From contig NZ_BSTD01000003.1 of the NCBI RefSeq assembly GCF_030269325.1, positions 992,001 through 1,056,000 of the forward strand: a DNA stretch of 64,000 nucleotides, in the 5' to 3' direction. Within the stretch, counting starts at the first letter, position 1. Every line of letters starts with the position of its first letter. Made by a program: the position numbers and the translations under genes. The DNA comes from Amycolatopsis sp. NBRC 101858. GTDB taxonomy: Bacteria > Actinomycetota > Actinomycetes > Mycobacteriales > Pseudonocardiaceae. Of the stretch, positions 63,501-64,000 are shown piece by piece. The notes under the pieces are model-generated. The model worked only from the letters and a program-made list of their open reading frames with translations, made no database searches and was not told the DNA's origin.

Positions 63501-64000
63501 GTCGACCTCGGCGTCGCCGCGCCAGGCGGCCTCGAAGGCGTCCTGGAAGCGGTCGCGCAGCGCCGTGATGGCTTCGGCGTCCGGCTTGGCCATCACCTTC
63601 TGGTCGATGCGCAGGCCGAAGTCGTAGATCCAGCACGCGCCGCCGTCTTCGCGGTGCAGCTCGTACGGCCGCTCGTCGACGACCTCGACGCCCATCGCCT
63701 GCAGCACCGGGAGCACCTTCGACAGCGTGACGCCCTCGCCACGCAGGTAGAGCTTGAACCGGCGTTCGCCGGGCTCGGCGTCGGCGGGCAGGTAGAACGA
63801 CAGCGCGAGGTCGCCCTCGTCGGTCAGCGAGTCGAGCGCGCGAAGGTCGGCGAGTGCCTCTTCGGCGGAGAAGTCCTCCCGGTAGCCCTCGGGGAAGACA
63901 CTCGCGAAGCGCTGGCCCTGTTCGGTCGCCGACTCCTCGCCGAGGACGCCGACGGCGACGCCGCCGTCCGAGCGCTCCCGGCGTTCGTCGAGGACCGCCT
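60573..64000 (-). CDS. gdh: NAD-specific glutamate dehydrogenase, large type, C-terminal 1141 residues
   Basis: The frame is open to the right edge; the N-terminal ACT-like part lies outside. The catalytic domain shows RFGEVARGGLRWSDRREDFR, NAVIVPVGAKGGFVVK (catalytic Lys), VVGIGDMMGDVFGNGMLLS and FGEGGNLGLTQLGRIEFA. These are the hallmarks of the 180-kDa NAD-GDH family (Rv2476c in M. tuberculosis), which oxidises glutamate to 2-oxoglutarate and ammonia. Followed by the thioesterase and Rv2474c-like genes with overlapping ends. Confidence 0.95.
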   Translation of the reverse strand, partial: AVLDERRERSDGGVAVGVLGEESATEQGQRFASVFPEGYREDFSAEEALADLRALDSLTDEGDLALSFYLPADAEPGERRFKLYLRGEGVTLSKVLPVLQAMGVEVVDERPYELHREDGGACWIYDFGLRIDQKVMAKPDAEAITALRDRFQDAFEAAWRGDAEVDGLNGLVLRAGLTWRQAAVLRAYSRYLRQAGSAFSQDYIQNTLLNHTQVATKLLRLFEARFDPQLGDADREAATEALASELSAMIDEVTSLDEDRILRRLMAVIRATLRTNYHVTDADGAPRSYLAIKLDPAGVPDLPEPRPRFEIFVYSPRVEGVHLRFGEVARGGLRWSDRREDFRTEILGLVKAQAVKNAVIVPVGAKGGFVVKMPPAPTGDSSIDRDAQLNEGIACYRMFISGLLDLTDNRIEGKTVPAPGVVRHDADDSYLVVAADKGTAKFSDIANEMSARYGFWLGDAFASGGSVGYDHKAMGITAKGAWESVKRHFRELGKDTQTEDFTVVGIGDMMGDVFGNGMLLSEHIRLVAAFNHMHVFLDPNPDAASTFAERRRLFDLPRSSWDDYDRSLISEGGGIYPRSAKSIPISPQVREALGLDEGVTALAPMDLIQAILLAPVELLWNGGIGTYVKAETETHTAAGDKANDAIRVDGKQLRVKVFGEGGNLGLTQLGRIEFARSGGKINTDALDNSAGVDCSDHEVNIKILLDHLVQTGKLEEAQRNELLAEMTDEVGALVLDDNYRQNAVLGVSRAHAAPMLSVHARQVQALVAAGAFDRKLEALPSNSEFRELEKAGKGLTSPELATLLAHVKLELKGELLASDLPDSKVFAGRLSDYFPKPLRERFSDAIGEHPLRRQIITTMIANEVVDGGGISFVYRLMEEMNATATDAVRAYAVVTRVFDLPALWTEIDALDNVVHTDVADAMVLETRRLLDRAARWFLTNRPQPLAPLSEIKRFGRVLGKLVPKIGDLLRGREAESVQKHVEELIAANVPEELARRVSLLLHTYGLLDVTEVAELAEQQVGVDAPHSPAETAELYYALSAHLDVDKMLTEISALERGNRWHALARLSLRDDVYGSLRAITLDALKHSDPGSSGDAKIAQWEKTNASRLQRARVALDEITKSGRLDLATLSVAARQIRSTVR

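Noticed and set aside
60790..63636. Long alternative frames inside the glutamate dehydrogenase gene
   Set aside because: Arg/Pro/Gly-rich translations typical of shifted high-GC frames; the true frame has all GDH motifs.

Overview
The window is high-GC actinomycete DNA. Lipid-linked and mycothiol-type functions, the overlapping ATGA/GTGA gene joins, and a 3' third that follows the Mycobacterium tuberculosis Rv2464c-Rv2476c gene order point to Pseudonocardiaceae, probably Amycolatopsis. The genus is inferred from gene content; no rRNA is present.

Layout. 1-5.5 kb: a seven-gene operon on the minus strand (inositol-phosphate synthase-like, UbiA prenyltransferase, sugar isomerase, EboA, EboB/TatD, EboE, EboF) with overlapping stops and starts, i.e. 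an actinobacterial Ebo-type cluster preceded by a ROK regulator. 7-16.8 kb: ordinary accessory genes (MarR/MFS/aldo-keto reductase, DUF574 methyltransferase, an HTH-hydrolase-DUF4180 operon with a frameshifted hydrolase, DJ-1, PP2C phosphatase). 16.9-21.6 kb: a soluble hybrid histidine kinase with a ladder of HAMP units at an exact 276-bp period; its 3' end runs into an antisense tRNA-Gly.

21.8-37.2 kb: a genomic island inserted at the 3' end of tRNA-Pro. It carries a frameshifted tyrosine integrase, a Xis-like HTH protein, a membrane P-loop/TPR protein with very homogeneous 126-bp repeats, a TM-NACHT ATPase, an IS481 element that altered the end of a small gene, an XRE/resolvase-like/winged-helix cluster, a HAD phosphatase next to an Mrr-like nuclease, and a KAP ATPase. 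This mix of STAND/NACHT/KAP ATPases and a nuclease looks like a defence island. An 11-nt copy of the tRNA end plus a decayed second integrase mark the right edge and suggest serial integration at one site.

37.6-46.8 kb: chromosomal accessory genes (ECF sigma and membrane partner, HxlR-linked oxidative genes, GH27/CBM alpha-galactosidase, an F420-type oxidoreductase/SnoaL pair under a KstR-like site, a Gly-rich membrane protein, DJ-1). 46.8-64 kb: a conserved core block, Nei-like glycosylase, RpiB, mycothiol nitroreductase-like protein, PepN, DUF5130, CtaJ-like, HNH, GlbO, AglA, thioesterase and large NAD-glutamate dehydrogenase, with ComB, MBL and MscS inserted.

Inside this core block at 54.26-54.63 kb is the most unusual gene: a 123-residue protein made of fifteen perfect GTRVTx hexapeptides whose C-terminus, DYALAA, looks like an encoded ssrA (tmRNA) degradation tag.
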